DNA from: RI-92 sp037384645
Lineage (GTDB): Bacteria > Pseudomonadota > Gammaproteobacteria > UBA6429 > Thiohalophilaceae
Assembly (NCBI GenBank): GCA_037384645.1
Contig: JARRNT010000091.1
Span: 1-5,046, forward strand
DNA: 5,046 bases
Reading direction: 5' to 3'
Under the pieces are notes generated by a model. The model made no database searches. It was not told the origin of the DNA and was given only the letters and a program-made list of their open reading frames with translations. Shown here one piece after another: positions 1 to 5,046 of the stretch. Within the stretch, counting starts at the first letter, position 1. Every line of letters begins with the position of its first letter. A program made the position numbers and the translations under genes.

Positions 1-400
1 GCAAAACACCCAGCACACGTGACTCGGGTCGCCAGAGACCTACGCCCAGGAAGCACTCTAGCGGTGATATGTGTAGATAAAAACCAGGAGCATGTACATC
101 CTTACCACGTTCATGACGAAACTGGATACCAATGTTGGTTTTATAAGGTGTCTTGTCCCGGGCAAAACGAATATCACGATGTACACGCATCAGTGAACCA
201 CCGAGCTTTTTAGGCTGCGCCATGAAATGAGGAGAGATAACGGCCAGTTCATCGGCGATATCCGCAATAAAAGCCAGTGCAGGACCACGCACACAGGTCT
301 CATAGACGGATTTGTGCTGCTCAAACCAGTCGCGCCGATTATTTTTTGCCAGTTTGGATAAAAAGGCCAGTGTCTCAGCTGTAAAATATGGTGTTGTCAT
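1..400 (-). CDS. DUF2461 (TIGR02453) family protein, C-terminus beyond window
   Basis: On the minus strand an open frame starts at ATG 398-400 and stays open to the left edge, giving 133 codons with no stop. The protein begins MTTPYFTAETLAFLSKL and reads NNRRDWFEQHKSVYE at residues 20-34, then RVHRDIRFARDKTPYKTNIG at 72-91, and GFYLHISPLECFLGVGLW at 106-123. This matches my recollection of the DUF2461/TIGR02453 family in order and spacing: an N-terminal NNxxWF..hK..Y block, the RxxRDxRFxxDKxPYKTN signature, and a YLHIxP...GxGLW block. Full members are usually about 220-230 residues, so roughly 90 residues should lie outside the window. The molecular function is unknown and there is no signal peptide or membrane segment in the visible part. 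Upstream of the start the minus strand reads GGGAAAG, a weak ribosome binding site. The gene is divergent from lemA and seems functionally unrelated. Confidence 0.9.
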   Translation of the reverse strand, partial: MTTPYFTAETLAFLSKLAKNNRRDWFEQHKSVYETCVRGPALAFIADIADELAVISPHFMAQPKKLGGSLMRVHRDIRFARDKTPYKTNIGIQFRHERGKDVHAPGFYLHISPLECFLGVGLWRPESRVLGVL

Positions 401-476
401 GCCCAACTTTCCCGTCAGATCGCTACCCGAACTGTGACTGATCCACAGCAACAGCTTTATCCCATACCAGCATGTC

Positions 477-498
477 GCTATTGTTTTGACACAATAGC
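477..498. repeat. Perfect 8-bp inverted repeat, possible operator
   Basis: GCTATTGT at 477-484 and ACAATAGC at 491-498 are exact reverse complements separated by 6 bases (TTTGAC). The half-site GCTATTGT, extending to GCTATTGTT, occurs again at 564-572 beside the AT-rich promoter candidate. The geometry (two 8-base arms, centre-to-centre 14 bp) could suit a dimeric regulator or a small RNA hairpin. No T-run follows on either strand, so it is not an intrinsic terminator. The dyad is directly visible; an operator role is inference. Confidence 0.45.
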
Positions 499-567
499 CT
501 GACGATTAAATTTCCACCCGCTGGGTACACTAAAGGCTGGATTCGGCGAGATTGAAAATCCGTGCTA

Positions 568-596
568 TTGTTCACTATACCTTATTTATATATATT
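568..596 (+). promoter_or_regulatory. Candidate sigma70-type promoter for lemA-M48 operon
   Basis: TTGTTC at 568-573 (3 of 6 matches to the -35 consensus) and TATATT at 591-596 (5 of 6 matches to the -10 consensus) are separated by exactly 17 bases. A start near 603 would give a leader of about 170 bases before lemA. The -35 overlaps the third copy of the GCTATTGT half-site. The -35 match is poor and AT-rich DNA gives -10 matches by chance, so this is tentative. Confidence 0.25.
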
Positions 597-776
597 CAGG
601 CCTACGCACAAGCTGGTGAAATGTTCGACAACAACGCATACGCGGCCAGCATCAGTTGATAATATTGGCTGGATAAAACAACAGATTTAACCCGTTTTAC
701 AAATTGTAACGTTTAACGTGAATGGGAACAGCCACGCACCCAGGCATTAACAACTCAGATTAAGGGGTAATACCAC

Positions 777-1373
777 ATGAGTGTTGCAGCAATCGTCATT
801 CTGGTCATCATTGCAGTCGTTGTGCTGTATGTCATTGCCATATTCAACCAGTTGGTCACCTTGAGGAATCGCTATAAAAACGCCTTCGCCCAGATCGAGG
901 TGCAGCTCAAACGGCGTTATGATTTGATCCCGAACCTGGTAGAAACTGCCAAGGGTTATATCAAACACGAGCGCGAAACACTGGAAGCCGTGATTGCGGC
1001 CCGCAACCAGGCTGCAACTGGGCTGCGCAAGGCCGCCAGCGACCCGGGCGATGCTGACGCCATCAAGGAGTTGTCCGGCGCCGAGGGAACACTTACCGGT
1101 GCACTGGGACGCATGAACATGGTGATGGAGGCTTATCCCGATCTCAAGGCCAACCAGAATATGATGCAGCTCTCCGAAGAGTTGACCAGTACCGAGAATA
1201 AGGTGGCCTTTGCCCGCCAGGCATTCAATGACCAGGTCATGGCCTACAATACCTACAAGCAATCCTTTCCCCCGGTGATGTTCGCCGCTACCTTCGGTCA
1301 TGCCAAGGACGCGACCCTACTGGAGTTCGAAGATCATCAGGCGATACAGGCCGCGCCTAAAGTCTCCTTTTAG
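777..1373 (+). CDS. lemA: LemA family membrane-anchored protein
   Basis: A 198-residue protein with a strong N-terminal hydrophobic helix at residues 3-23 and no obvious signal cleavage site, followed by a soluble, mostly helical domain. Family signatures are clear: QIEVQLKRRYDLIPNLVETA at 39-58, KHERETLEAVIAAR at 63-76, YPDLKAN at 120-126, then LTSTENKVAFARQAFND at 136-152, a YN at 157-158, and a terminal FE at 184-185. Length and layout match typical LemA proteins of about 185-200 residues, which are anchored by one helix and carry a helical bundle. Their biochemical role is unresolved. The start is supported by AAGGGG at 762-767, nine bases before ATG. A gene for an HtpX-like protease follows after 36 bases, a common pairing in Proteobacteria that suggests co-transcription and a link to membrane protein turnover (inference). 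Confidence 0.95.
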   Translation: MSVAAIVILVIIAVVVLYVIAIFNQLVTLRNRYKNAFAQIEVQLKRRYDLIPNLVETAKGYIKHERETLEAVIAARNQAATGLRKAASDPGDADAIKELSGAEGTLTGALGRMNMVMEAYPDLKANQNMMQLSEELTSTENKVAFARQAFNDQVMAYNTYKQSFPPVMFAATFGHAKDATLLEFEDHQAIQAAPKVSF

Positions 1374-1409
1374 ACGACATACCTCGGTTCAGTCACGTCC
1401 CGATCACGT

Positions 1410-3326
1410 ATGGATTTTTTTCAGGCACAGGACAACGCCCGCAGTAACACGACGCGTCTGGTCGTGCTGTTTGCACTGGCCGTGATATCCCTGGTACTGA
1501 TGACCAATCTGCTGGTCATGGCTGTCCTCGCCTATTTCAATCGCCATGGCCCGATCACCCAGCAGGGCCTGATGGAGCATTTCGACTGGCATTTGTTTAC
1601 CATGGTTGGTATTGGTGTGATCGTCGTTATCCTGGTAGGCAGCGCTTACAAACTTCTGCAGCTGGCCGCAGGCGGCAAGGTCGTCGCCGAATCCCTCGGT
1701 GGACGCCTGATCAGCCAGAATTCCACCGACCCGGTCCACCGCAAGATACTCAATGTGGTGGAAGAAATGGCTATCGCCTCGGGTACACCGGTACCGCCGG
1801 TCTATGTGCTGGAAGAGGAGTCGGGCATTAATGCTTTTGCAGCTGGTTATAACACCGGCGACGCCGTCATCGGCGTCACCCGGGGCTGTATCGAAGTTCT
1901 GAGTCGTGATGAACTGCAGGGTGTTATCGCGCACGAATTCAGCCATATCCTCAATGGCGACATGCGTATGAATATCCGCCTGATGGGAATACTACACGGC
2001 ATCCTGGTAATCGGCCTGGTTGGTTATTTCATCTTACGCTCCACTGCCTATTCTCGAAGCAGTCGCCGTGACAATAATGTCGGACCGATTCTCGGCCTGG
2101 GCCTGGGTTTGATCGTAATCGGTTTTGCCGGCAGTTTCTTTGGTAACTGGATCAAGGCGGCACTGAGCCGGCAACGGGAATACCTGGCCGATGCGTCTGC
2201 CGTGCAGTTTACCCGTAACACTGATGGCATCGCCGGTGCCCTGAAAAAGATCGGCGGTATGGCAGATGGCTCGATCGTGGATAACCCGGCTGCCCCGGAA
2301 ATGAGTCACGCCTTTTTCTGTAATGGCGTCAAATCGTTCCTGACTTCCATATTCGCTACCCATCCACCTCTGGCAAAGCGCATCGTGCGACTCGATCGGC
2401 ACTGGGATGGAAAATATACCCAGCCCAAAACCGAAGAGGTCCCTGAACAGACGACAGCCGCAGAGACCAGGCCCCAGCCGTCGAATGTCGCTGCCGCGGT
2501 TGTGGGTGCCGGTATCCTGCAGGCGATTGACAACATTGGCCAACCCAGTGATGCGCAACTGGGTTATGCCAGCCAGCTGCTGAACGCTATTCCGCAAAAC
2601 CTGCGTGAAGCCGCACGCGAACCCTATAAGGCGCGCGCCATCATTTATTCCCTGGTCGTTAATGATGAAGCGGCGATACGGGACACCCAGCTGCTTCATC
2701 TCAAGAATCACGGCGATAGCGGTGTCTACGCCGAGACCATCGGCCTGTTACCTTATGTCAAACGGCTGGACAGGCAATTTCACCTGCCGCTGATTGATAT
2801 CGCCATGGGCAGCCTGCGCCAGCTCTCTCCCAGGCAATATCAGCTGTTCAAACAAAACCTGCAGGTTTTGATCGAGGCCGATCATAAAATCGATTTGTTC
2901 GAGTGGTCACTGCAAAAGATCGTACAGCATCACCTCGACAACGAATTCGAGAATCGCTCACCCATGGCGCGCACTGCCAAATATGCCCGCCTGGAGCAGT
3001 TGCGCCAGGAATGTACACTGGTTATCTCCTTGCTTGCCCATGTCGACCATGCCGGTGAGCTGGTCACGCAACAGGCCTTCGAGGCAGCAGCAAAGGAACT
3101 GGGGTTGCCCGGCATGAAGATGCTGTCCGAGCCATCGCTTAGCCTGACCGCTCTGAACGACGCGATCGACCGACTGGCCATGCTCAAACCACTGGCCAAG
3201 CCGATATTCCTCAAGGCCTGCGTCGCCTGTATCACTGCCAATGACAAGGTCAGCGTGACCGAAACGGAATTGCTGCGCGCCATCGCCAACGCCATCGATT
3301 GCCCCATGCCACCGATCGCAATCTGA
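1410..3326 (+). CDS. HtpX-like M48 membrane zinc metalloprotease with TerB-like C-terminal extension
   Basis: A 638-residue protein. The N-terminal part has hydrophobic segments at about 17-42 and 64-86, then the M48 catalytic region: GVIAHEFSHILNGD at 171-184 with zinc ligands His175 and His179 and catalytic Glu176, two more hydrophobic segments at about 192-210 and 225-246, and REYLADASAVQFTR at 256-269 supplying the third ligand Glu257. THPPLAKRIVRL at 317-328 is the usual end of the M48 domain. HtpX of E. coli is about 290 residues, so the rest is an extension. Residues 335-360 form a polar, Glu/Thr/Pro-rich linker. Residues 360-638 are helical, with two similar stretches around 485-505 and 605-625 that resemble TerB-like domains. 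The likely role is proteolysis of damaged inner-membrane proteins. The ATG at 1410 has no clear Shine-Dalgarno site, and no alternative start exists between it and the lemA stop. Confidence 0.93.
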   Translation: MDFFQAQDNARSNTTRLVVLFALAVISLVLMTNLLVMAVLAYFNRHGPITQQGLMEHFDWHLFTMVGIGVIVVILVGSAYKLLQLAAGGKVVAESLGGRLISQNSTDPVHRKILNVVEEMAIASGTPVPPVYVLEEESGINAFAAGYNTGDAVIGVTRGCIEVLSRDELQGVIAHEFSHILNGDMRMNIRLMGILHGILVIGLVGYFILRSTAYSRSSRRDNNVGPILGLGLGLIVIGFAGSFFGNWIKAALSRQREYLADASAVQFTRNTDGIAGALKKIGGMADGSIVDNPAAPEMSHAFFCNGVKSFLTSIFATHPPLAKRIVRLDRHWDGKYTQPKTEEVPEQTTAAETRPQPSNVAAAVVGAGILQAIDNIGQPSDAQLGYASQLLNAIPQNLREAAREPYKARAIIYSLVVNDEAAIRDTQLLHLKNHGDSGVYAETIGLLPYVKRLDRQFHLPLIDIAMGSLRQLSPRQYQLFKQNLQVLIEADHKIDLFEWSLQKIVQHHLDNEFENRSPMARTAKYARLEQLRQECTLVISLLAHVDHAGELVTQQAFEAAAKELGLPGMKMLSEPSLSLTALNDAIDRLAMLKPLAKPIFLKACVACITANDKVSVTETELLRAIANAIDCPMPPIAI

Positions 3327-3547
3327 CAAATAACCCTTGCACAGGGATGTCATCTCCGTTGTCGCCGGCAGGCTGGCCCGGTTACCCGGCAGCGGCGAGG
3401 TGTGTCAACTGAACACCCGCGGTAAACCTTTGTCGCATGTTATATGCATTACAGTTCAACTGCGTGGTAGTTTACGGCCAAAATAATGCTGCTGACTTTT
3501 TGTTTAGCCGATACGAGTGTTGTTATAAATCGGGAGGTAATCACAGG
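3327..3547. other. Intergenic gap between protease and dehydrogenase
   Basis: This 221-base gap has a GC-rich first half and an AT-richer second half. At 3362-3398 TCGCCG pairs with CGGCGA (6 bp), and inside it CCGG at 3378-3381 can pair with CCGG at 3386-3389 across a TTAC loop. No T-run follows, so it is at best a weak or factor-dependent termination signal. No convincing promoter was found: the best -10-like box, TATAAA at 3524-3529, lies too close to the ribosome binding site of the dehydrogenase. A frame could open at ATG 3437, but it is only an upstream extension of the dehydrogenase. Confidence 0.4.
3532..3538 (+). promoter_or_regulatory. Ribosome binding site fixing the dehydrogenase start
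   Basis: GGGAGGT lies nine bases before ATG 3548, a strong Shine-Dalgarno match. It selects that ATG over the in-frame ATG at 3437, which has no such site and would add 37 residues before the nucleotide-binding strand. Confidence 0.8.
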
Positions 3548-4246
3548 ATGTCGAGTATATTAATCACCGGCAGTAACCGCGGACTGGGACTGGGCTGGGT
3601 GCGACACTATGCCAGCAAGGGCTGGCGGGTATATGCCACCTGCCGGTTTCCCGAACAGGCCGATGCCTTAACCCAGCTTGCGGCAGTAAATCCGGATGTC
3701 ACGTTGCATCGCCTAGATGTCACCCATGCCGATGATTTGTCAGCACTGACTCAGGTCCTGGGTAATACCCCGCTTGATCTTTTGATCAATAACGCCGGAG
3801 TCTATTACGAACGCTGGGGCAAGGATAAGCTCGGCAGTATCGACTACTCTGCCTGGCTGGAAACCTATCAGGTTAACGTGCTGGGTGCGATGCGCGTCAC
3901 CGAAGCCCTGCGCCATAACCTGGCGCGCAGTCACAAACGTCTGGTGGTGATGACCACCAGCCACATGGGCAGCCTGCACGATATCGGCGGACCGAACGAC
4001 TACGCCTACCGTTCCAGCAAGGCCGCGCTCAATGCCGTGGTGCGTGGCCTCGTGCACGAACTGGCACCCTTGCGCATCGGTATCCTGCTGGTACACCCCG
4101 GCTGGGTACAAACCCGCATGGGTGGCAACCAGGGTATGTATACCGTCAGCCAAAGCGTCGATAACATGCAGCGCCTGGTTGAGAATTTCCGTACAAAAGA
4201 CAGCGGTGTTTTTTATCGCTGCGATGGCCAGATTATTCCCTGGTAA
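3548..4246 (+). CDS. Short-chain dehydrogenase/reductase (C-factor/sniffer-like)
   Basis: A 232-residue classical-type SDR, an NAD(P)-dependent oxidoreductase of the cytoplasm. The Rossmann nucleotide-binding motif TGSNRGLG is at residues 7-14, LDVT at 56-59 sits at the position that contacts the adenine ring, and NNAG is at 81-84. The catalytic tetrad can be assigned as Asn110 (QVNVLGAM), Ser138 (TTSHMGS), Tyr154 and Lys158 (YRSSK); the serine assignment allows for a short insertion before the tyrosine. HPGWVQTRMGG at 183-193 follows, and the protein ends in IIPW, as is usual for the C-factor/carbonyl reductase sniffer group. Substrate cannot be inferred. Arg11 in the glycine loop and Arg33 after the second strand suggest a preference for NADPH (inference). 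The start at 3548 puts the first strand immediately at the N-terminus, as in the family, and follows a strong ribosome binding site. Neighbours give no clear pathway. Confidence 0.92.
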   Translation: MSSILITGSNRGLGLGWVRHYASKGWRVYATCRFPEQADALTQLAAVNPDVTLHRLDVTHADDLSALTQVLGNTPLDLLINNAGVYYERWGKDKLGSIDYSAWLETYQVNVLGAMRVTEALRHNLARSHKRLVVMTTSHMGSLHDIGGPNDYAYRSSKAALNAVVRGLVHELAPLRIGILLVHPGWVQTRMGGNQGMYTVSQSVDNMQRLVENFRTKDSGVFYRCDGQIIPW

Positions 4247-4275
4247 GCGCCCTGATCTACCCGCTCAGGTGCAGA

Positions 4276-4321
4276 CCGGCGCTGGCGGCCGCCACGGGGG
4301 AACCAGCCGGGCAGTATTTTT
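4276..4321 (+). terminator. Possible intrinsic terminator after the dehydrogenase
   Basis: GCTGG at 4281-4285 pairs with CCAGC at 4303-4307, and CCG at 4276-4278 with CGG at 4308-4310 across a two-base bulge, enclosing a 17-base loop that begins about 40 bases after the stop codon. A run of five T lies at 4317-4321. The T-run is six bases beyond the stem, further than usual, and an alternative 12-base palindrome (TGGCGGCCGCCA, 4283-4294) competes with the stem. Termination here is therefore only possible. Confidence 0.3.
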
Positions 4322-4348
4322 CACGGCAGTCCGCGCTAACGACTGGAC

Positions 4349-4369
4349 ATCCCCGCATCGATCGGGGAT
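4349..4369. repeat. Perfect 7-bp stem-loop in the gap before the small membrane protein
   Basis: ATCCCCG at 4349-4355 and CGGGGAT at 4363-4369 are exact reverse complements around a 7-base loop. A second 6-bp stem, CCCGTC at 4391-4396 with GACGGG at 4405-4410, follows closely. Neither has a T-run after it on the plus strand. They lie between the dehydrogenase and the 50-residue gene and might act in termination, mRNA stability or as a leader structure for the downstream gene; the function is unknown. Confidence 0.4.
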
Positions 4370-4455
4370 CCTATTCGCCTGTCTGTGTACCCCGTCACGG
4401 CCCGGACGGGCGGCGATCGTCACACACCGGTTAACACTCGAATAGGAGATTCATC

Positions 4456-4608
4456 ATGGCCACGGCCTCTAATTCCATGACCCTGTCGCAACGTATTGGC
4501 CTGATCGTGTTTGCCATCGCCATCATCCTGACCGGTGCGATGTTTTATATGGGCGCCAACGGCATCCCCCTGCCCCGCTGGGTACTGGCGCTGACAGCAA
4601 TTTTCTAG
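4456..4608 (+). CDS. Small single-helix membrane protein, unknown function
   Basis: A 50-residue frame from ATG 4456 to TAG 4606-4608. AGGAGA at 4444-4449, six bases before the ATG, is one of the best ribosome binding sites in the window, which argues for a real gene. The protein has a polar start (MATASNSMTLSQR), one hydrophobic segment at about residues 14-32 (LIVFAIAIILTGAMFYMG from 16), a short GIPLPR turn, and a second, shorter hydrophobic tail (WVLALTAIF) to the end. It has no cysteine, no haem motif and no cleavage site, so it should be an integral membrane peptide. I do not recognise a family. It is followed after 51 bases by a secreted cytochrome c, so it could be an accessory membrane subunit, but that rests on position only. 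Confidence 0.62.
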   Translation: MATASNSMTLSQRIGLIVFAIAIILTGAMFYMGANGIPLPRWVLALTAIF

Positions 4609-4610
4609 GC

Positions 4611-4616
4611 TATACT
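4611..4616 (+). promoter_or_regulatory. Candidate -10 element for the cytochrome gene
   Basis: TATACT (5 of 6 matches to the -10 consensus) starts two bases after the stop codon of the 50-residue gene. CTGACA at 4591-4596 matches the -35 consensus in 5 of 6 positions, but the spacer is only 14 bases, shorter than sigma70 normally uses, and no better -35 is found at 16-18 bases. If used, transcription would begin near 4623 with a leader of about 37 bases. Confidence 0.3.
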
Positions 4617-4637
4617 TTCTCCACTGGCCTGATCCAA

Positions 4638-4653
4638 CCAGGCATGCCTGGAG
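4638..4653 (+). promoter_or_regulatory. Palindrome overlapping the cytochrome ribosome binding site
   Basis: CCAGGCATGCCTGG at 4638-4651 is a perfect 14-base palindrome, and the Shine-Dalgarno GGAG at 4650-4653 begins inside its right arm, six bases before the TTG start. The left arm CAGGC (4639-4643) can also pair with GCCTG at 4627-4631 across a 7-base loop. The two hairpins exclude each other, and only the palindromic one partly hides the ribosome binding site. The site could alternatively be a DNA operator. A regulatory role is inference. Confidence 0.4.
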
Positions 4654-4659
4654 TAAAAC

Positions 4660-4992
4660 TTGTCTAAATGGTTGCTACTTGTCACCATGCTGAGCCTGAC
4701 GGGTTATTGTCATGCCCGCATGATGGGCATGGGCGGCAGTATGATGGGTTCAGATGCTGAGCCCCCAGCGCCACCGGCAAAGAATGCGGCGCCGGATGTG
4801 CGTAAGGGCTATAAGCTTGTCCAGTCTTACTGTGTTCAATGCCACCAGCCTCCACACCCGACCCAACACACTGCCGCCGAATGGCCCAACGTGCTTGCCC
4901 GCATGGAACAGTATATGAAACAACAACATCGGCACGTACCCACTGATTCGGATCGAAAACAGATCCTGGATTATCTCGACAAGCAACCTTGA
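4660..4992 (+). CDS. Small secreted monohaem c-type cytochrome
   Basis: A 110-residue protein starting at TTG, chosen because GGAG lies six bases upstream and because this start gives a complete signal peptide (basic Lys3, hydrophobic core at 4-15, likely cleavage after Cys-His-Ala at residue 19). The next in-frame ATG, at residue 10, would destroy the signal. After a Met/Gly-rich stretch (RMMGMGGSMMG, 20-30) and a Pro/Ala linker comes the haem-binding motif CVQCH at 58-62, preceded by RKGYKLVQSY, which looks like the first helix of a class I cytochrome c. EWPNVLARMEQYM at 74-86 offers Met82 or Met86 as the distal haem ligand, and DRKQILDYLDKQ at 98-109 is the closing helix. The mature protein should act in the periplasm as an electron carrier; its partners are not evident. 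Codon use looks like that of the neighbours. Confidence 0.88.
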   Translation: MSKWLLLVTMLSLTGYCHARMMGMGGSMMGSDAEPPAPPAKNAAPDVRKGYKLVQSYCVQCHQPPHPTQHTAAEWPNVLARMEQYMKQQHRHVPTDSDRKQILDYLDKQP

Positions 4993-5046
4993 CCTGTCAC
5001 AACGGGAGTGAATTCATTCCTGGCTCCTAGCTTCGTACACGCCACA

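Larger units (their letters stand above)
401..776. other. Divergent intergenic region without a gene
   Basis: This 376-base gap separates the minus-strand DUF2461 gene from lemA and should hold the promoters for both. No open frame with a credible start and ribosome binding site is visible on either strand. It is richer in A and T than the flanking genes, with an alternating AT run near 581-596. It contains a perfect inverted repeat at 477-498, a third copy of that half-site at 564-571, and a 13-base dyad (TTACAA-A-TTGTAA) at 697-709. No tRNA or recognisable riboswitch was seen. Confidence 0.7.

Noticed and set aside
19..213. Plus-strand frame of 64 codons at the left edge
   Set aside because: It is antisense to the clearly recognisable DUF2461 coding sequence and has no family resemblance of its own.
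621..659. 12-codon frame MFDNNAYAASIS in the divergent gap
   Set aside because: It is very short with no good ribosome binding site, and nothing distinguishes it from chance.
747..1301. Long minus-strand frame across lemA
   Set aside because: The plus-strand product has full LemA signatures; the antisense product is His/Gly-rich with no recognisable domain, as expected of a shadow frame.
1404..1946. Minus-strand frame across the start of the protease, and similar frames at 2034-2711 and 2958-3353
   Set aside because: All lie opposite conserved M48 or extension sequence and show no ribosome binding site or recognisable domain.
3500..3529. TTGTTT-18-TATAAA as a promoter for the dehydrogenase
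   Set aside because: Transcription would start near 3536, inside the Shine-Dalgarno sequence at 3532-3538, leaving no usable site on the mRNA.
3437..3547. N-terminal extension of the dehydrogenase from ATG 3437
   Set aside because: No ribosome binding site precedes it, the 37 extra residues match nothing in the SDR fold, and ATG 3548 has a strong site.
4032..4445. Plus-strand 137-codon frame overlapping the dehydrogenase end and following gap
   Set aside because: Half of it is an alternative frame of the dehydrogenase, it lacks a ribosome binding site, and the remainder shows no domain.
5004..5022. Weak hairpin around GAATTC after the cytochrome, as a terminator
   Set aside because: The stem is short with a G-U pair and no T-run follows.
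5008..5046. GTG start running open to the right edge
   Set aside because: Only 13 codons are visible and the purine run GGGAG overlaps the GTG itself, leaving no proper spacing; nothing supports a gene.

Overview
The window looks like an ordinary chromosomal stretch from a free-living Gram-negative bacterium, most likely a gammaproteobacterium. The indications are moderately GC-rich coding DNA with AT-richer intergenic gaps, the lemA-htpX-type gene pair, sigma70-like spacing and Shine-Dalgarno sites, and a secreted c-type cytochrome. The genus cannot be fixed from the sequence alone.

Layout. The left edge (minus strand, up to 400) holds the N-terminal 133 codons of a DUF2461/TIGR02453 family protein that runs off the window. 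A 376-base divergent gap (401-776) follows. It contains a perfect 8-bp inverted repeat, a third copy of the same half-site and an AT-rich promoter candidate. On the plus strand, lemA (777-1373) and a 638-residue HtpX-like M48 membrane metalloprotease (1410-3326) form a probable two-gene operon. The protease has a C-terminal extension of about 270 residues that appears to carry two TerB-like helical segments. After a 221-base gap comes a 232-residue C-factor/sniffer-type short-chain dehydrogenase/reductase (3548-4246), whose start is set by a good ribosome binding site. Next is a hairpin-rich gap, a 50-residue single-helix membrane protein with a strong ribosome binding site (4456-4608), and a small secreted monohaem cytochrome c (4660-4992) that starts at TTG. 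The cytochrome's short leader carries a 14-bp palindrome overlapping its Shine-Dalgarno site. The last 54 bases show no gene.

How the genes relate. LemA and the M48 protease are plausibly co-transcribed and both sit at the inner membrane, which suggests membrane protein quality control. The dehydrogenase is probably its own transcription unit. The 50-residue membrane protein and the cytochrome are adjacent and may be expressed together, but nothing ties them to a known pathway.

I found no mobile element, CRISPR array, tRNA or rRNA, and no clear new multi-gene system. The most interesting items are the protease's C-terminal extension, the palindrome and competing hairpins over the cytochrome start, and the unannotated 50-residue membrane protein.
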